Assembly: GCF_013204885.1 (NCBI RefSeq)
Contig: NZ_JABMKX010000015.1
Span: 79,478-143,477 of the forward strand
DNA: 64,000 bases
Reading direction: 5' to 3'
Source: Paenibacillus tritici
GTDB taxonomy: Bacteria > Bacillota > Bacilli > Paenibacillales > Paenibacillaceae
Shown: piece after piece, positions 41,762 to 51,186 of the stretch
Layout of the letters: the number at the start of each line of letters is the position of its first letter
Position numbering within the stretch: the first letter of the stretch is position 1
Translations under genes and position numbers: made by a program
The notes under the pieces: model-generated
Told to the model about the DNA's origin: nothing
Databases searched by the model: none
What the model saw: only the letters and a program-made list of their open reading frames with translations

Positions 41762-43417
41762 CTATTTCACAAAAGGAAGCATGAACCGGAAGATGGACCC
41801 CTGGTCTTCTTCGCTCTCCACAAAGATGGTTCCGCCCATTAGCTCCACCAGCTGCTTGCAGATCGCAAGGCCTAGTCCAGTGCCGCCGTACTTGCGGTTA
41901 ATGGACGGGTGGAGCTGGGAGAAGGACTGGAAGAGCAGGTTCAGATTGCTGTCGGCAATGCCTACTCCGGTATCCCGGACGGAGAATTCCAGCAGATATT
42001 CCGGCGAGGCCGGCAGCGGAATATTCTTCACCGACAGGGTCACGCTGCCCCGATCGGTGAATTTCAGCGCATTGCCGACCAGATTGACGATAATCTGCCG
42101 CAAGCGGCTGGGGTCCGTGGAGACAATATCCGGTACGCTGGTATCCGCCCACCAGCGCAGGGCAAGCTTCTTCTCCTCCGCCTTCGGAGTGAAGAGATCA
42201 ATAATGCCCTCCAGCATCTCACGCAGATCGAAGCGCTCCGATTGCAGCGGCATTTTGCCGGCTTCCATCTTGCTGAAATCAAGAATGTCGTTGAGGATCT
42301 GCAGGAGGCTGTAGCTGCTGCTGCGCAGGATCTCGGCATAATTGCGCTGCTCCTCCTCCAGTTCCGTTTCCAGCAGCAGGTCCGCCATCCCGATCATTCC
42401 ATTCATGGGGGTGCGGATCTCATGACTCATCATTGCCAGGAAATCAGACTTGGCCTGCGCAGCCTGCTCTGCCGATTCCTTGGCGCGGAGAATCTCCCGC
42501 TCATTCGTGATGTCGCTGAAGGAAATGACCACTCCGCAGATTATTCCGTTATCCATTAGCGGAGCAATCCGGTAATTCACGAAGAAGCTGGTTCCATCCT
42601 TGCGCCAGAAGATATCATCCGCCTTGCTGCGGGTAACCCCATCCTGAAGGGTAAGCAGAATGGGACATTCGGACAGGGAATGGCGGGGCGCACTTCCATG
42701 GATATAATGGATCATATTCATGATCGGCAGCCCGCTCAGCTCTGAAGGCTGATAGCCCAGCATTTCCGCCCCTTCGCGGTTGATGAAGATGGTCCGGCCC
42801 AGCGTGTCCAGACCGAAGATTCCGGCAGAGACCGAATTGAGAATCAGGCTAAGCCGTTTGTCCTCCGCCATCTCATAAGCAAACTCAGCCAGTTGCAGCT
42901 CGTTCTCTTCCTGCCCGGCTGAGGACTCCTCATCTAATAGCAGGGAGTCCACCTGCACAGCCTGCTCCATCCGATCAGCATCTGCAGAAGGACTGGTACT
43001 CCCGTTCACCCAGCTGCGCAGCAGCAGAGACTGCGGCCGGTTCCCGGGATCGTGAAGGATGGCAAATACACCCGCGATGCCTTCATCTGTATGAAGCGGC
43101 ACATACTGGACAGAAACGGCCGCACTCCATGAACTTCCATCCGTCCCCACGCTGCCCTCTGCTGCTTCCATATCCAGCTCGAAGCTGGATGTAATGCCAG
43201 CCAGTGCAGATGCGAAGCAGGTCCCGCCGGGAGGATGTATCCGGCTTCCGGTCAGCAGCCTGCCTGCGTCCTCCGCACTTAAGGTCCGGTTGCTGTCCAC
43301 ATAACGGCCCTGCCTGTCCAGCACAATAATGAGATTCGGATGATGATCAAACAACGCTCTGTATGCACTATCCCCCGAGAGCGCCCGGCCCAGAATAGAA
43401 GCCCAATCTTTAAGCAT
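41762..43417 (-). CDS. PAS-domain sensor histidine kinase (cytoplasmic, orphan)
   Basis: A protein of 551 residues without membrane segments. A first PAS-like domain (YRALFDHHPNLIIVLDRQGRYVDSN) is followed by a second PAS-PAC unit (LSLILNSVSAGIFGLDTLGR, WRKDGTSFFVNYRIAPL), then HisKA with SHEIRTPMNGMIGMADLLL and a HATPase domain (NLVGNALKFTDRG, DTGVGI, GGTGLGLAICK). The H-box resembles that of hybrid kinases, but there is no receiver domain and no regulator gene beside it. Some related kinases feed the sporulation phosphorelay; that is a possibility only. Gene starts at ATG behind GAGGAGGTGG. Confidence 0.9.
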   Translation of the reverse strand: MLKDWASILGRALSGDSAYRALFDHHPNLIIVLDRQGRYVDSNRTLSAEDAGRLLTGSRIHPPGGTCFASALAGITSSFELDMEAAEGSVGTDGSSWSAAVSVQYVPLHTDEGIAGVFAILHDPGNRPQSLLLRSWVNGSTSPSADADRMEQAVQVDSLLLDEESSAGQEENELQLAEFAYEMAEDKRLSLILNSVSAGIFGLDTLGRTIFINREGAEMLGYQPSELSGLPIMNMIHYIHGSAPRHSLSECPILLTLQDGVTRSKADDIFWRKDGTSFFVNYRIAPLMDNGIICGVVISFSDITNEREILRAKESAEQAAQAKSDFLAMMSHEIRTPMNGMIGMADLLLETELEEEQRNYAEILRSSSYSLLQILNDILDFSKMEAGKMPLQSERFDLREMLEGIIDLFTPKAEEKKLALRWWADTSVPDIVSTDPSRLRQIIVNLVGNALKFTDRGSVTLSVKNIPLPASPEYLLEFSVRDTGVGIADSNLNLLFQSFSQLHPSINRKYGGTGLGLAICKQLVELMGGTIFVESEEDQGSIFRFMLPFVK

Positions 43418-43576
43418 GGTCCACCTCCTCGCTGCTTCAAATCTGCTATGGTAAAGGAGTCCGAAAACTGCGAAAATTCTCTGATTATGTAGAACTCTCT
43501 GAATTATTACCTATTATAACAAATAAACTGCGGTTGGTCGCCACAAAAACACGGTGCTCGAGCAGCTGTACAGCAT

Positions 43577-43623
43577 GCAGAAACGGCTACGCCTTCCTTT
43601 TAAAGGACGGTATACGTTTCTGC
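43577..43623. other. Intergenic inverted repeat
   Basis: Arms GCAGAAACG (43577-43585) and CGTTTCTGC (43615-43623) around an inner CCTTTTAAAGG palindrome. It has no T-run, so it is unlikely to be a terminator. It lies between the ABC-2 operon end and the PAS kinase start. Confidence 0.45.
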
Positions 43624-43632
43624 AAAGAAATG

Positions 43633-43673
43633 AGAAAACAGCGCAGCCCTGTAAAAGGACCGCACTGCTTATG
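43633..43673 (-). terminator. Probable terminator of the ABC-2 transporter operon
   Basis: On the minus strand an imperfect stem (AGTGCGG..CC with GG..CTGCGCT) ends in TGTTTTC. It lies 31 bases after the permease stop. Confidence 0.55.
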
Positions 43674-43704
43674 GCAGGTAATGTGAGAGGGAAGGGCTTC
43701 AGCC

Positions 43705-44391
43705 TCAGGCAACATCCTGATGCTCAATATTGCGGATGGAGAGATACGCGATTCCCGCACCGACCAGCGCCAGAGAGAGCGACACCCCGATCAGATTGCC
43801 CATGCGGAAGCTCCCGAAGCCGGATGAGATCAGCATAACAATGAAGATGGCGGTGACAATGGTCGCCGGTACCGATTTGCGGCGCATCCCGAAGTATAAC
43901 GGAATCAGCCCCATGCCTGCCGCGTACAGCGCATCCGTCCCGGCCTTCACCAAGTGGGTAAGGATCAGCTCCTGTGATACAGTACCCTCAATCACGTCAG
44001 ACATGAAATAATCAACGCCGGTAAGAATGCTGCTGATCACAATATCAGACAGGAAGATACTAAGGAAGGTGAACACAAAGACGATAATCAGCTTTGCCGT
44101 CAGCAGCATTTTGCGGGGAACCGGGTACATGAACAGCACAGTAATCGTATTATTCTTGTATTCGTCGATCACCAGCTTGCTAAGTAGTACAGAGGCGAAG
44201 ATGATATAGATTGCTTTTACAAAAACGAACACGCCATCAAACAAATCCGTGTACGAGCTGAATTCCCCTTCGTTAAGCGATGTAAAGGCGATAAGAATCA
44301 TGAAGCCCAGAATGGCGAGATCGGCAATCAGCACACTTTTGAGAAAATTGAATTTGTTCTTGCGCAGCTCCAAACGAATCAGCTTAAGCAT
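43705..44391 (-). CDS. ABC-2 type transporter permease
   Basis: A protein of 228 residues with six hydrophobic segments (for example VLIADLAILGFMILIAF, AIYIIFASVLLSKLVI, LIIVFVFTFLSIFLSDIVI and IVTAIFIVMLISSGFG). It begins MLKLIRLELRKNKFNFLKS, the usual opening of BcrB/NatB-like subunits. ATG 44391 is chosen because GGGAGGTG stands 7 bases upstream; it overlaps the ATPase stop by 8 bases. With the ATPase, it forms an exporter of the bacitracin/lantibiotic-resistance type, although the substrate is not shown. Confidence 0.88.
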   Translation of the reverse strand: MLKLIRLELRKNKFNFLKSVLIADLAILGFMILIAFTSLNEGEFSSYTDLFDGVFVFVKAIYIIFASVLLSKLVIDEYKNNTITVLFMYPVPRKMLLTAKLIIVFVFTFLSIFLSDIVISSILTGVDYFMSDVIEGTVSQELILTHLVKAGTDALYAAGMGLIPLYFGMRRKSVPATIVTAIFIVMLISSGFGSFRMGNLIGVSLSLALVGAGIAYLSIRNIEHQDVA

Positions 44392-45301
44392 TGTGGGCAC
44401 CTCCCATCAGTTCCACGAAGTGATCTTCCAGCGAATGATGCTTCTTGCTCATACTCTCCAGCTCCACATCTGCTTCCGCCATGGCCTTGCTCAGCTCCAG
44501 CTGCGGAATATCATCATAGATCCGGATGGTGCGCGGATCGAGCACTTTGTAATTGGTTAAGCCCAGCTTATGCTCCAGGATATAGACAGCCTTGGTGCAC
44601 TCGCCTGTAATCAGTTCAATGTACTGCGTATTCTGGTTACGGATCGTATCCATTGCTAATTGCTCCACCAGCACGCCTTCGCGGATCACGCCAATTGTGT
44701 CGGCAATCTGTTCGATCTCGCCCAGAATATGACTGGAGATCAGCAGGGTCATACCGTATTCACGGCTCAGCATGCGGAACACCTCGCGCAGCTCCTTGAT
44801 ACCAAGCGGGTCCAGCCCGTTGATCGGTTCATCCAGAATGAGCAGCTCCGGCTTGGTCATCACCGCTCTGGCAATGCCCAGCCGCTGCTTCATCCCCAGG
44901 GAGAATTGCTTCACCGGTTTCTTGTCCACTGCACTCAGCTTCACCAGCTCCAGTGCTTCCTCCATCGCTTGGACATCGTAATATCCCATGTATTCACCAT
45001 GCAGCGCCAGGTTCTCGCGGGCACTCAGCTTGTCGTAGAAGACCGGATATTCAATGATGCTGCCCATACGCTTCAGCATTTCGTAAGAGCGGTGGGTCAT
45101 CTTGTCGCCGAAAAATTCAATCTCGCCCGCCGTCGGCTTTACCAGATTCGTAATCATTTTCATCACCGTCGTTTTGCCGGCCCCGTTGGGTCCCAGGAAC
45201 CCGTAAATTTCCCCCTGCTGTATCTCCATATTCACGCTGCGTACGATTTCCTTCTCGTCATAGACCTTGGTTAGGTCCCATGTCCGAAGTATGGTTGTCA
45301 T
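44384..45301 (-). CDS. ABC-2 type transporter ATPase (BcrA/NatA-like)
   Basis: A protein of 305 residues with Walker A GPNGAGKTT, signature FSLGMKQRLG, Walker B LLILDEPINGLD and H-loop ISSH. The C-terminal 85 residues (VYILEHKLGLTNYKVLD, SKKHHSLEDHFVELMGG) form the accessory domain of the BcrA class. A two-component system encoded directly upstream on the same strand suggests induction by a cell-envelope antibiotic, by analogy with BcrABC and LanFEG systems. Confidence 0.92.
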   Translation of the reverse strand: MTTILRTWDLTKVYDEKEIVRSVNMEIQQGEIYGFLGPNGAGKTTVMKMITNLVKPTAGEIEFFGDKMTHRSYEMLKRMGSIIEYPVFYDKLSARENLALHGEYMGYYDVQAMEEALELVKLSAVDKKPVKQFSLGMKQRLGIARAVMTKPELLILDEPINGLDPLGIKELREVFRMLSREYGMTLLISSHILGEIEQIADTIGVIREGVLVEQLAMDTIRNQNTQYIELITGECTKAVYILEHKLGLTNYKVLDPRTIRIYDDIPQLELSKAMAEADVELESMSKKHHSLEDHFVELMGGAHNA

Positions 45302-45440
45302 GTCCGTTATCCCCTTTGACTTCTTCTTTGTCTTCCTGGTATTTATTCTACAGGGCGGAGTTTGCTTTTTTATTACTTGAATCTTACGTAAATCTTAAGC
45401 TGCGTCAGGATACGCGGACCGCCCCGCCAGAACCGGAATT

Positions 45441-46376
45441 TCAGAAGGTCTGCCGCTGAAAAGAAAGCTTAAATGCCGTCCGGACATACGGCTTGCTGCT
45501 TAAGGAAATACGGCCGTTCATCTGCTCGGTGAGCCGCTTGGTAATGGTCAGACCCAGGCCGCTTCCCTGGTAGTCGCGGTTGCGCGAATCCTCCAAGGTG
45601 TAGAGCCGCTCGAACACCTTGTCCTCATGGCCTTCGGCAATACCTTTGCCCCGGTCCCATACTTCTATACACACCTGACCAGCTTCGCTGTACAGCTTCA
45701 GCCCCAGAACCCCTCCGGCATCGCCGTAGGTAATAGCATTCGACAACAGATTGGACAACACCCGGTCCAGCGCATCGTCGTTGCCCATGATATAGAGCGG
45801 CTCATCCGGTATCTCAATCTGCACCTCAGCACCTTTGGCACTGAGAATATCGTAGAACACCAGAATATTCCTGCGGCAGACCTCACCCAGCTCCACGCGG
45901 GACAGCGGGATATCCCGGTCCCCCGACTCCAGCTTGGCCAGATCAAAGAAACGGTTCATCAGCGTAATGACTTCGCCCGCTTTGGCATGAATGGTCCGCA
46001 GAATACGTTCCTGCTCTTCTAGAGGCGTGTCTGTATCATGCAGCAGGGTCTCAATGTACCCCAGCACCACTGTCAGCGGTGTCTTCAGGTCATGGGAGAT
46101 GTTAGCCAGCATACTGCGCATGGACTTCTCCAGCTTGGCCCGCTCCACAGCTCCCTTATGATTAACATCCAGCAGCCGGTTCAGATCGGTCAGCAGAATC
46201 TGCAGCTCCGGGCTGCTGCTCATCAGAAGCAGGCGTTCATGGGAGCCGTTCTCCACAATACTCTCCAGCTTGGTATGAATATAGTTCAACTGGCGTGCGT
46301 GCTGCCGTGAATTCATTACCTGCACTCCAAGGGCTAGCAGAAGCAGCGCAATAACGATAATGAGCAAGACGGTCAT
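45441..46376 (-). CDS. Sensor histidine kinase upstream of the ABC-2 transporter
   Basis: A protein of 311 residues with one N-terminal membrane segment (2-20), a cytoplasmic linker, HisKA with His95 in ANISHDLKTPLTVVLGYIE, and HATPase blocks NLLSNAITYGDAG, DRGKGI and GSGLGLTITKRL. As in other short kinases there is no external sensor domain, so sensing may involve the lipoprotein or transporter of this operon. The start overlaps the regulator stop (ATGA). Confidence 0.92.
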   Translation of the reverse strand: MTVLLIIVIALLLLALGVQVMNSRQHARQLNYIHTKLESIVENGSHERLLLMSSSPELQILLTDLNRLLDVNHKGAVERAKLEKSMRSMLANISHDLKTPLTVVLGYIETLLHDTDTPLEEQERILRTIHAKAGEVITLMNRFFDLAKLESGDRDIPLSRVELGEVCRRNILVFYDILSAKGAEVQIEIPDEPLYIMGNDDALDRVLSNLLSNAITYGDAGGVLGLKLYSEAGQVCIEVWDRGKGIAEGHEDKVFERLYTLEDSRNRDYQGSGLGLTITKRLTEQMNGRISLSSKPYVRTAFKLSFQRQTF

Positions 46377-47101
46377 TGCTGCACATCTCCCAGCTTATAG
46401 CCGATGCCCCACAGCGTTCGGATATATTCCGGATGGGAAGGATCATCCTCAATCTTCTCGCGCAGTCTGCGCATATGTACATTGATTACATTCTCATCCC
46501 CGAAGTAATCATCCTCCCAGACCATACTGTAGATCTGCGCCTTCGTGAATACCCGTCCGGGGCTGCTTACGAACAGCTTCAGGATATGGAACTCCTTAGC
46601 GGTCAGCTTCACTTCTTCCCCGTTCTTCAGCACCGAGAAATTATCCAGATCAACCGTTAGCCCGCGCAGCGTGATCACCTTCGATGTCGGCTGCAGTTCC
46701 CCACCGGCAGCGGCCTGGCTGCCTTGCGCTGCATACCCGGCCCGGCGGATCGCCGCCTTCACCCGCGCGGCCAGCTCAATCATCGAGAACGGCTTGGTAA
46801 TATAATCATCTGCGCCGAAGCCCAGACCCAGCGCCTTGTCCACATCACTGTCCTTCGCTGACATGATCAGCACCGGCACCAGACTCCCGCTGCGGATCAT
46901 CTGCAGCACATCCGTGCCGCTGCGCTTCGGCAGCATCAGATCCAGCAGCACAAGGTCGTAAGGGAGACCTGCAAGGAATTTCTTCACCGCGCTCTCCCCG
47001 TCAAAGGCAGTATCCACCTCGTAGCCTTCTTTAGTTAAATATGAATAGACCATTTCGCTGATGGCCTCATCGTCCTCAATCAGCAGCACCCGTTGCAGCA
47101 T
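46373..47101 (-). CDS. OmpR family response regulator upstream of the ABC-2 transporter
   Basis: A protein of 242 residues. The receiver has EDDE at 9-12, Asp54 in LLDLMLPKRSG and TKPF. The winged-helix domain ends with HPEYIRTLWGIGYKLG. A spacer rich in Ala and Gly (AGYAAQGSQAAAGGELQ) joins them. It sits between the lipoprotein gene and the kinase gene. Likely targets are its own operon; no operator was recognised. Confidence 0.93.
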   Translation of the reverse strand: MLQRVLLIEDDEAISEMVYSYLTKEGYEVDTAFDGESAVKKFLAGLPYDLVLLDLMLPKRSGTDVLQMIRSGSLVPVLIMSAKDSDVDKALGLGFGADDYITKPFSMIELAARVKAAIRRAGYAAQGSQAAAGGELQPTSKVITLRGLTVDLDNFSVLKNGEEVKLTAKEFHILKLFVSSPGRVFTKAQIYSMVWEDDYFGDENVINVHMRRLREKIEDDPSHPEYIRTLWGIGYKLGDVQQ

Positions 47102-47118
47102 ATTGAACCTCCTGTATT

Positions 47119-48018
47119 CTATTTGACGCCGCCTGTAGCAGCAGGCAGCTGTAAGTAACTATCGCCGGCCTCTACAAGCCCGATAATGTAATCTGCGGCC
47201 TCCGTCATCACCTTGCCATCCCTGCCGGTATCACATTCGCTCCAGGCATAATGATTCTCGGCACTATTGATCAGCACCGTCAGATCATAGCTCTCATACG
47301 GCTTGAGGTTGCAGCTTGTACTAAGCTGCTTCTCCCCAAGATAATTGGCCAGCACCAGCTTCCGGTAGATGCTCTGCCTGTCTGCCTGCGGCAGGGAGAA
47401 ATCGCTGATTTCGGTGACAGTACCGTTCAGCATATCTTTTACCACGGACTGCTTCACTGTATTGATCTCATTCCCGTGATTGAACCCGTATTTGAGCACG
47501 AACTCAAATGTATTCTGCGAGCCCAGATCAAAGCTGACGGTGAGTAAGTCTCCATCCCCCATATCCCCCTCGCACCCCTTCAAAGAGTACCTCAACTGAT
47601 GCTTCTCCTCCCTCCGTACAAGCTCATTACAGCTGTAAGTCTTCACTTCATGGGAACCGAAGGCATCCTCAGTGGTATCATAGCTCAGTTCCAGCCGTCC
47701 GCCTTCATATCTTAATTCCGTAAAGACGGGATCGCCCTCAATCGTGTAATGAACTACCCGCTGGCTGCCGCTTCCCCGTTCCATGAAGTTGTCCAGCTTG
47801 TCCAGATTGCTGATTCCACCGCCGTTGGAGGATATGACATCCGCCTCCGGGTCAATCTTGTGGCTGATGGCGGATGAGCCTCCACTCTCGAATAACGAGC
47901 AGCCTGTAGCCAGAATCAGCAGAAGTAGAGCGGGAAGAGCTGCCCAGGCCAGCTTTCTGAATAGTATAGCCGTTATTCTCAGCTTGCGCAGCAGCTTTGA
48001 GCCAGGCATTACTTCCAC
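47119..48018 (-). CDS. Putative lipoprotein of unknown function
   Basis: About 299 residues from GTG 48018, which stands 8 bases after GGGAGGTC; earlier ATG 48042 lies upstream of that site. A hydrophobic stretch ending LLLLILATGCSLFESGG is a lipoprotein signal with the Cys as anchor. The mature part is rich in beta strands and charged residues with several cysteines (SCNELV, LKGCEGD, SCNLKPY, WSECDTG). No domain was recognised. As first gene of the two-component/ABC-2 operon it may be an external sensor or an immunity lipoprotein like LanI; this is inference. Confidence 0.75.
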   Translation of the reverse strand: MEVMPGSKLLRKLRITAILFRKLAWAALPALLLLILATGCSLFESGGSSAISHKIDPEADVISSNGGGISNLDKLDNFMERGSGSQRVVHYTIEGDPVFTELRYEGGRLELSYDTTEDAFGSHEVKTYSCNELVRREEKHQLRYSLKGCEGDMGDGDLLTVSFDLGSQNTFEFVLKYGFNHGNEINTVKQSVVKDMLNGTVTEISDFSLPQADRQSIYRKLVLANYLGEKQLSTSCNLKPYESYDLTVLINSAENHYAWSECDTGRDGKVMTEAADYIIGLVEAGDSYLQLPAATGGVK

Positions 48019-48154
48019 GGCTAATGACCTCCCTGATATCATGATCGGATGGAGCTTTTGTTAAAGTATACCAATGCTGCGCACGTGATTCTACTACAAA
48101 GAACCATACATGCCCGCTCGTGTTAAGTGGTTAATATTCTCACATACCATACAG

Positions 48155-48199
48155 CAACAGAGCAGCGGCTCTCCTGTGACGGGAAGCGCTGCTCTGTTG
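48155..48199. terminator. Hairpin between the SLH gene and the lipoprotein operon
   Basis: Exact 13-base arms CAACAGAGCAGCG and CGCTGCTCTGTTG. The T-rich side is on the plus strand only, so termination of the leftward SLH gene would be inefficient; the hairpin may instead stop transcription entering from the left. Confidence 0.6.
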
Positions 48200-48277
48200 T
48201 TTCCATAAGTAACATTATTGGCGGGCAAATGAATTACAAGCTCACGCGGATCAGACTGCCCGTCCAGCACCGGGAAG

Positions 48278-50986
48278 CTATAATACGGGAATTTGATGTT
48301 GTAGTATTGCTAAAGGCACTTTAATATCAATCGGTCCTGCGGCAGGCTCACCATTAACAATCTTTATCTGAGTACGCAAATCTATAGTTCCTGCCTCGTC
48401 AGTGTATAACGCCAGAATGTTATAGTCGCCATCCGCTAAATAAAGATTGAACTTACCAGCAACCACAGGGACCCAGTAAATTCCGAAATTCAGAGCATTC
48501 ATTTCTCTGATTTCCAGCCAGCCGTCGTAAATCGGGGAACCATCCACGAAGCTAATGCTTCCCTCAATTTTTGGAGGCAACTTGATATTTAGATTGGTTT
48601 TCCCGTCAATGACCTCAAATAAATAATTAATTCTTAATTGATTGTTTGTTTCGCCGTAGTTTAAGACTTCAACATTATAATGACCGTCCGGTAAATTAAA
48701 GCTGAACCTGCCTGCTTGGATTTCAGTACTATACGAGGCATACGGTCCGCTGTCCAATCTCCTTACAATAATTTCCCCATCCTCAACTATGGTCCCGTCC
48801 GAGTACTGTAACGTGCCTGCCTGCTGCTCAGGAATGAGGATATGCACATCTCTATCTGCCTTGCCATTCATAACGTAGAACCTATAGTAGAGTGAAATAA
48901 CCTCTTGTGTTGTAGTGGAACGCATGGAGTAAATCCGGTACGGCCCATCCGGCAAATCTATAGAGAATTCTCCATTCGTCAGTGCAGCGGAGTAAGTCAT
49001 ATAATCGCTATCCCGTTCTAAGTATACAGTACCTGAATCCGCAACCTTCCCGTCTGCACGCTCAATCACCCCTTCTACAACTCCATGATTTATAATAGGC
49101 GGTGTAGGTGCCACCGTTGACCACGGTGTGGGTGTCGGTGTTACTACCGGCCATGGGGTTGGCGTCGGCGGAGCCGATGGTGACGGCGAAGTAGCGGCGG
49201 TTGGCATCGCTGATGACACCGCTGTTGCTACCGCCGTTGCTGCCGCTGTTGGCGTCGCCGATGACACCGCCGTTGCTACAGGCGTTGCTGCCGCAGTTGG
49301 CGTCGCTGATGACACCGCTGTTGCTACCGCCGTTGGTTCTGCTGTCGGTTCCGCTGTCGGTTCTGCCGTTGGTTCCGCTGTTGCTACCGCCGTTGGTTCC
49401 GCTGTCGGTTCTGCCGTCGGTTCCGGCGTTGGTTCCGGCGTTGGTTCCGCCGTTGGTTCTGCCGTTGGTTCCGCTGTTGGTTCCGGCGTTGGTGTCTCTG
49501 TTGCTACTGGCGTTGGTGTCGCTGTGGGTGTCGCTGTTGGTTCTACCGTCGGTGTTGGTGTAGCCGCCGCACTTTCACCGCCACCTCCTCCACCGCCGCC
49601 ACCTGGCACAGCCGGCGCTGGTATTGCAGAAGCAGGCGCAGCCGTTTTATCAGAACCGGCTATATTTACTTTCACATCTGCCGGTACATCCGTGCCGACC
49701 GTAATTTTACCTGGCGCTTTCTCTATTGTAATGCCTGAAGCGTTGACTACCGCATTCTCGATGCTGCCTTTACCTGAAATCTGTATACCGGCGTTCATCG
49801 TCATTGACTTGATACTGCCGTTATTGGCCAGTTTATTACTGCCCGCTGATTGGCCAACACTGACTGTCTCCACAGTGCCCCCGCTGATCTCAATATCAAG
49901 ATGTGATGCAAGAATATTTACAGTCTTGAAGCTGCCGGTTAACCGGATGCGGGCATCCGCCGGAATGTCAGGTGATAACGTAAGGGTACTGATCTCAGCT
50001 CCGGGAAGGGCTTCAACGGTTGAAGCTGAACGGACCTGAAGCTCATTGATTCGGGTCTTTCCTTCAGCAACCACTCTTACACTGCCATCCTTCTTGTCAA
50101 TACGCACAGAACCCAGTGTAGAATCCGCCAGATGAATACTATTCGCTCCGCCGCCTTCAACCGCAGTATTGCCCCCTACCGTTACATTCTGGAGCTTCAC
50201 ATCGCCTTCACCTATGCCTTCTCCCAGCAGCAGACCTCCGGTGATGTTCATATTACGGAGTGTAATCCCCGGCACACTGATCACGACATCGCTGTCTACT
50301 TGGGACATTCCCGACAGCGGACCATATATGCCTGGCTTATCGTAAATGATTACATATTCCCCCGACTCAGCATCGAGCAAGGACAAGGCTCTATCCAGAA
50401 TGACAACCGTTTCCGCACGGGTTGCATAGGCGAGCGGGCGAAAATTCCCATCACCATAACCTGTCATGATACCCTGCCCGCTTACCGCACGGATTGCGCT
50501 CTTACTCCAATCCGGGCTACCCTTAAGATCACCGAACTCAGGGGCGTCTGCTGCGGCTGTCAGCTTAAGCATTTTACTGATCATAGCCGCCAGCTCCTGA
50601 CGGTTAACCTTCTGATCCGGCTTGAAGGAGCCGTCTGCATAGCCTTGAACATATCCCGCTGCACTGGCCTGCAAAATACTTGTGTAATACCACTTGCTGC
50701 TGGAGATGTCGCTAAAATCAACTTTTTTCATTTCAGTAAATCCAAAAGCCCTATTGATCAAAACCGTTAATTCAGCCCGGGTGACCGGATGATTAGGTTT
50801 GAATTCGCCGTCCGGATAGCCGGAAACCAAACCTTGATCCATCCATCTATGAATTTGTTCCTTTGCCCAGCTTCCACTGAGATCCGTCATGTTACCCGCC
50901 AAGGCTGCGCCGGACGGCAGTATAGCCAGACATACAGCGAGTGCCCCTGCGATTACTTTCTTTCTAACATTTTGTGTAATGAACAA
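48278..50986 (-). CDS. S-layer homology (SLH) domain cell-surface protein with Pro-Thr linker
   Basis: A protein of 902 residues starting at TTG 50986 behind GGGGG. Signal peptide (about 1-30), three SLH domains (30-205, each with a YxDGxFKP-type core such as GYPDGEFKPNHPVTRAEL) that bind pyruvylated wall polymer, then a right-handed beta-type region of short strands (VISVPGITLRNMNITGG, VKLQNVTVGG). A Gly run and a long linker of TPTPTP and EPTAEPT repeats follow. Three C-terminal modules of about 70-80 residues share a YSDGTI..DGE..GxFSFNLPDGHY pattern like prealbumin-like carboxypeptidase-regulatory repeats. It is a wall-bound display or adhesion protein; no catalytic motif was seen. Confidence 0.9.
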   Translation of the reverse strand: MFITQNVRKKVIAGALAVCLAILPSGAALAGNMTDLSGSWAKEQIHRWMDQGLVSGYPDGEFKPNHPVTRAELTVLINRAFGFTEMKKVDFSDISSSKWYYTSILQASAAGYVQGYADGSFKPDQKVNRQELAAMISKMLKLTAAADAPEFGDLKGSPDWSKSAIRAVSGQGIMTGYGDGNFRPLAYATRAETVVILDRALSLLDAESGEYVIIYDKPGIYGPLSGMSQVDSDVVISVPGITLRNMNITGGLLLGEGIGEGDVKLQNVTVGGNTAVEGGGANSIHLADSTLGSVRIDKKDGSVRVVAEGKTRINELQVRSASTVEALPGAEISTLTLSPDIPADARIRLTGSFKTVNILASHLDIEISGGTVETVSVGQSAGSNKLANNGSIKSMTMNAGIQISGKGSIENAVVNASGITIEKAPGKITVGTDVPADVKVNIAGSDKTAAPASAIPAPAVPGGGGGGGGGESAAATPTPTVEPTATPTATPTPVATETPTPEPTAEPTAEPTAEPTPEPTPEPTAEPTAEPTAVATAEPTAEPTAEPTAEPTAVATAVSSATPTAAATPVATAVSSATPTAAATAVATAVSSAMPTAATSPSPSAPPTPTPWPVVTPTPTPWSTVAPTPPIINHGVVEGVIERADGKVADSGTVYLERDSDYMTYSAALTNGEFSIDLPDGPYRIYSMRSTTTQEVISLYYRFYVMNGKADRDVHILIPEQQAGTLQYSDGTIVEDGEIIVRRLDSGPYASYSTEIQAGRFSFNLPDGHYNVEVLNYGETNNQLRINYLFEVIDGKTNLNIKLPPKIEGSISFVDGSPIYDGWLEIREMNALNFGIYWVPVVAGKFNLYLADGDYNILALYTDEAGTIDLRTQIKIVNGEPAAGPIDIKVPLAILQHQIPVL
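49106..49590. repeat. Tandem coding repeats of the SLH protein linker
   Basis: Units of 6, 12 and 18 bases such as GTTGGTTCCGCTGTCGGT recur with small changes and encode PTAEPT, PTPEPT and SSATPTAAATPVATAV blocks. Two to three longer units of about 60 bases (GATGACACCGCTGTTGCTAC and relatives) follow each other at 49208-49325. Such arrays expand and contract by slippage, so linker length may differ between strains. Confidence 0.8.
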
Positions 50987-51115
50987 GCGAATTCCCCCGA
51001 CTATGTAGTTATAAAAGCACGCTTAAGCCCTATTAATCCGTTAAAATTATAGCACGATTCCGGTTAAGGATTGGTAATATTTCCGGATTTTTTTCTTCAT
51101 TCCAGGAAGAAAAAA

Positions 51116-51151
51116 ACGGCCCCATTCCTCCATACCGGAAGGCGGGGCCGT
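51116..51151 (-). terminator. Terminator of the pectin-degradation operon
   Basis: ACGGCCCC and GGGGCCGT arms followed on the minus strand by a run of seven T. It lies 36 bases after the stop of the kinase-like gene. Confidence 0.88.
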
Positions 51152-51186
51152 AGCTGTATATGATATTTTGTCGCTGAAACTACCGC

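Noticed and set aside
49106..49590. Possible CRISPR array
   Set aside because: The repeats are contiguous and coding, with no unique spacers.
49128..50039. Val-Gly-rich open frame opposite the SLH linker
   Set aside because: The repetitive protein arises from the repeat DNA of the linker read on the other strand; it has no ribosome site.
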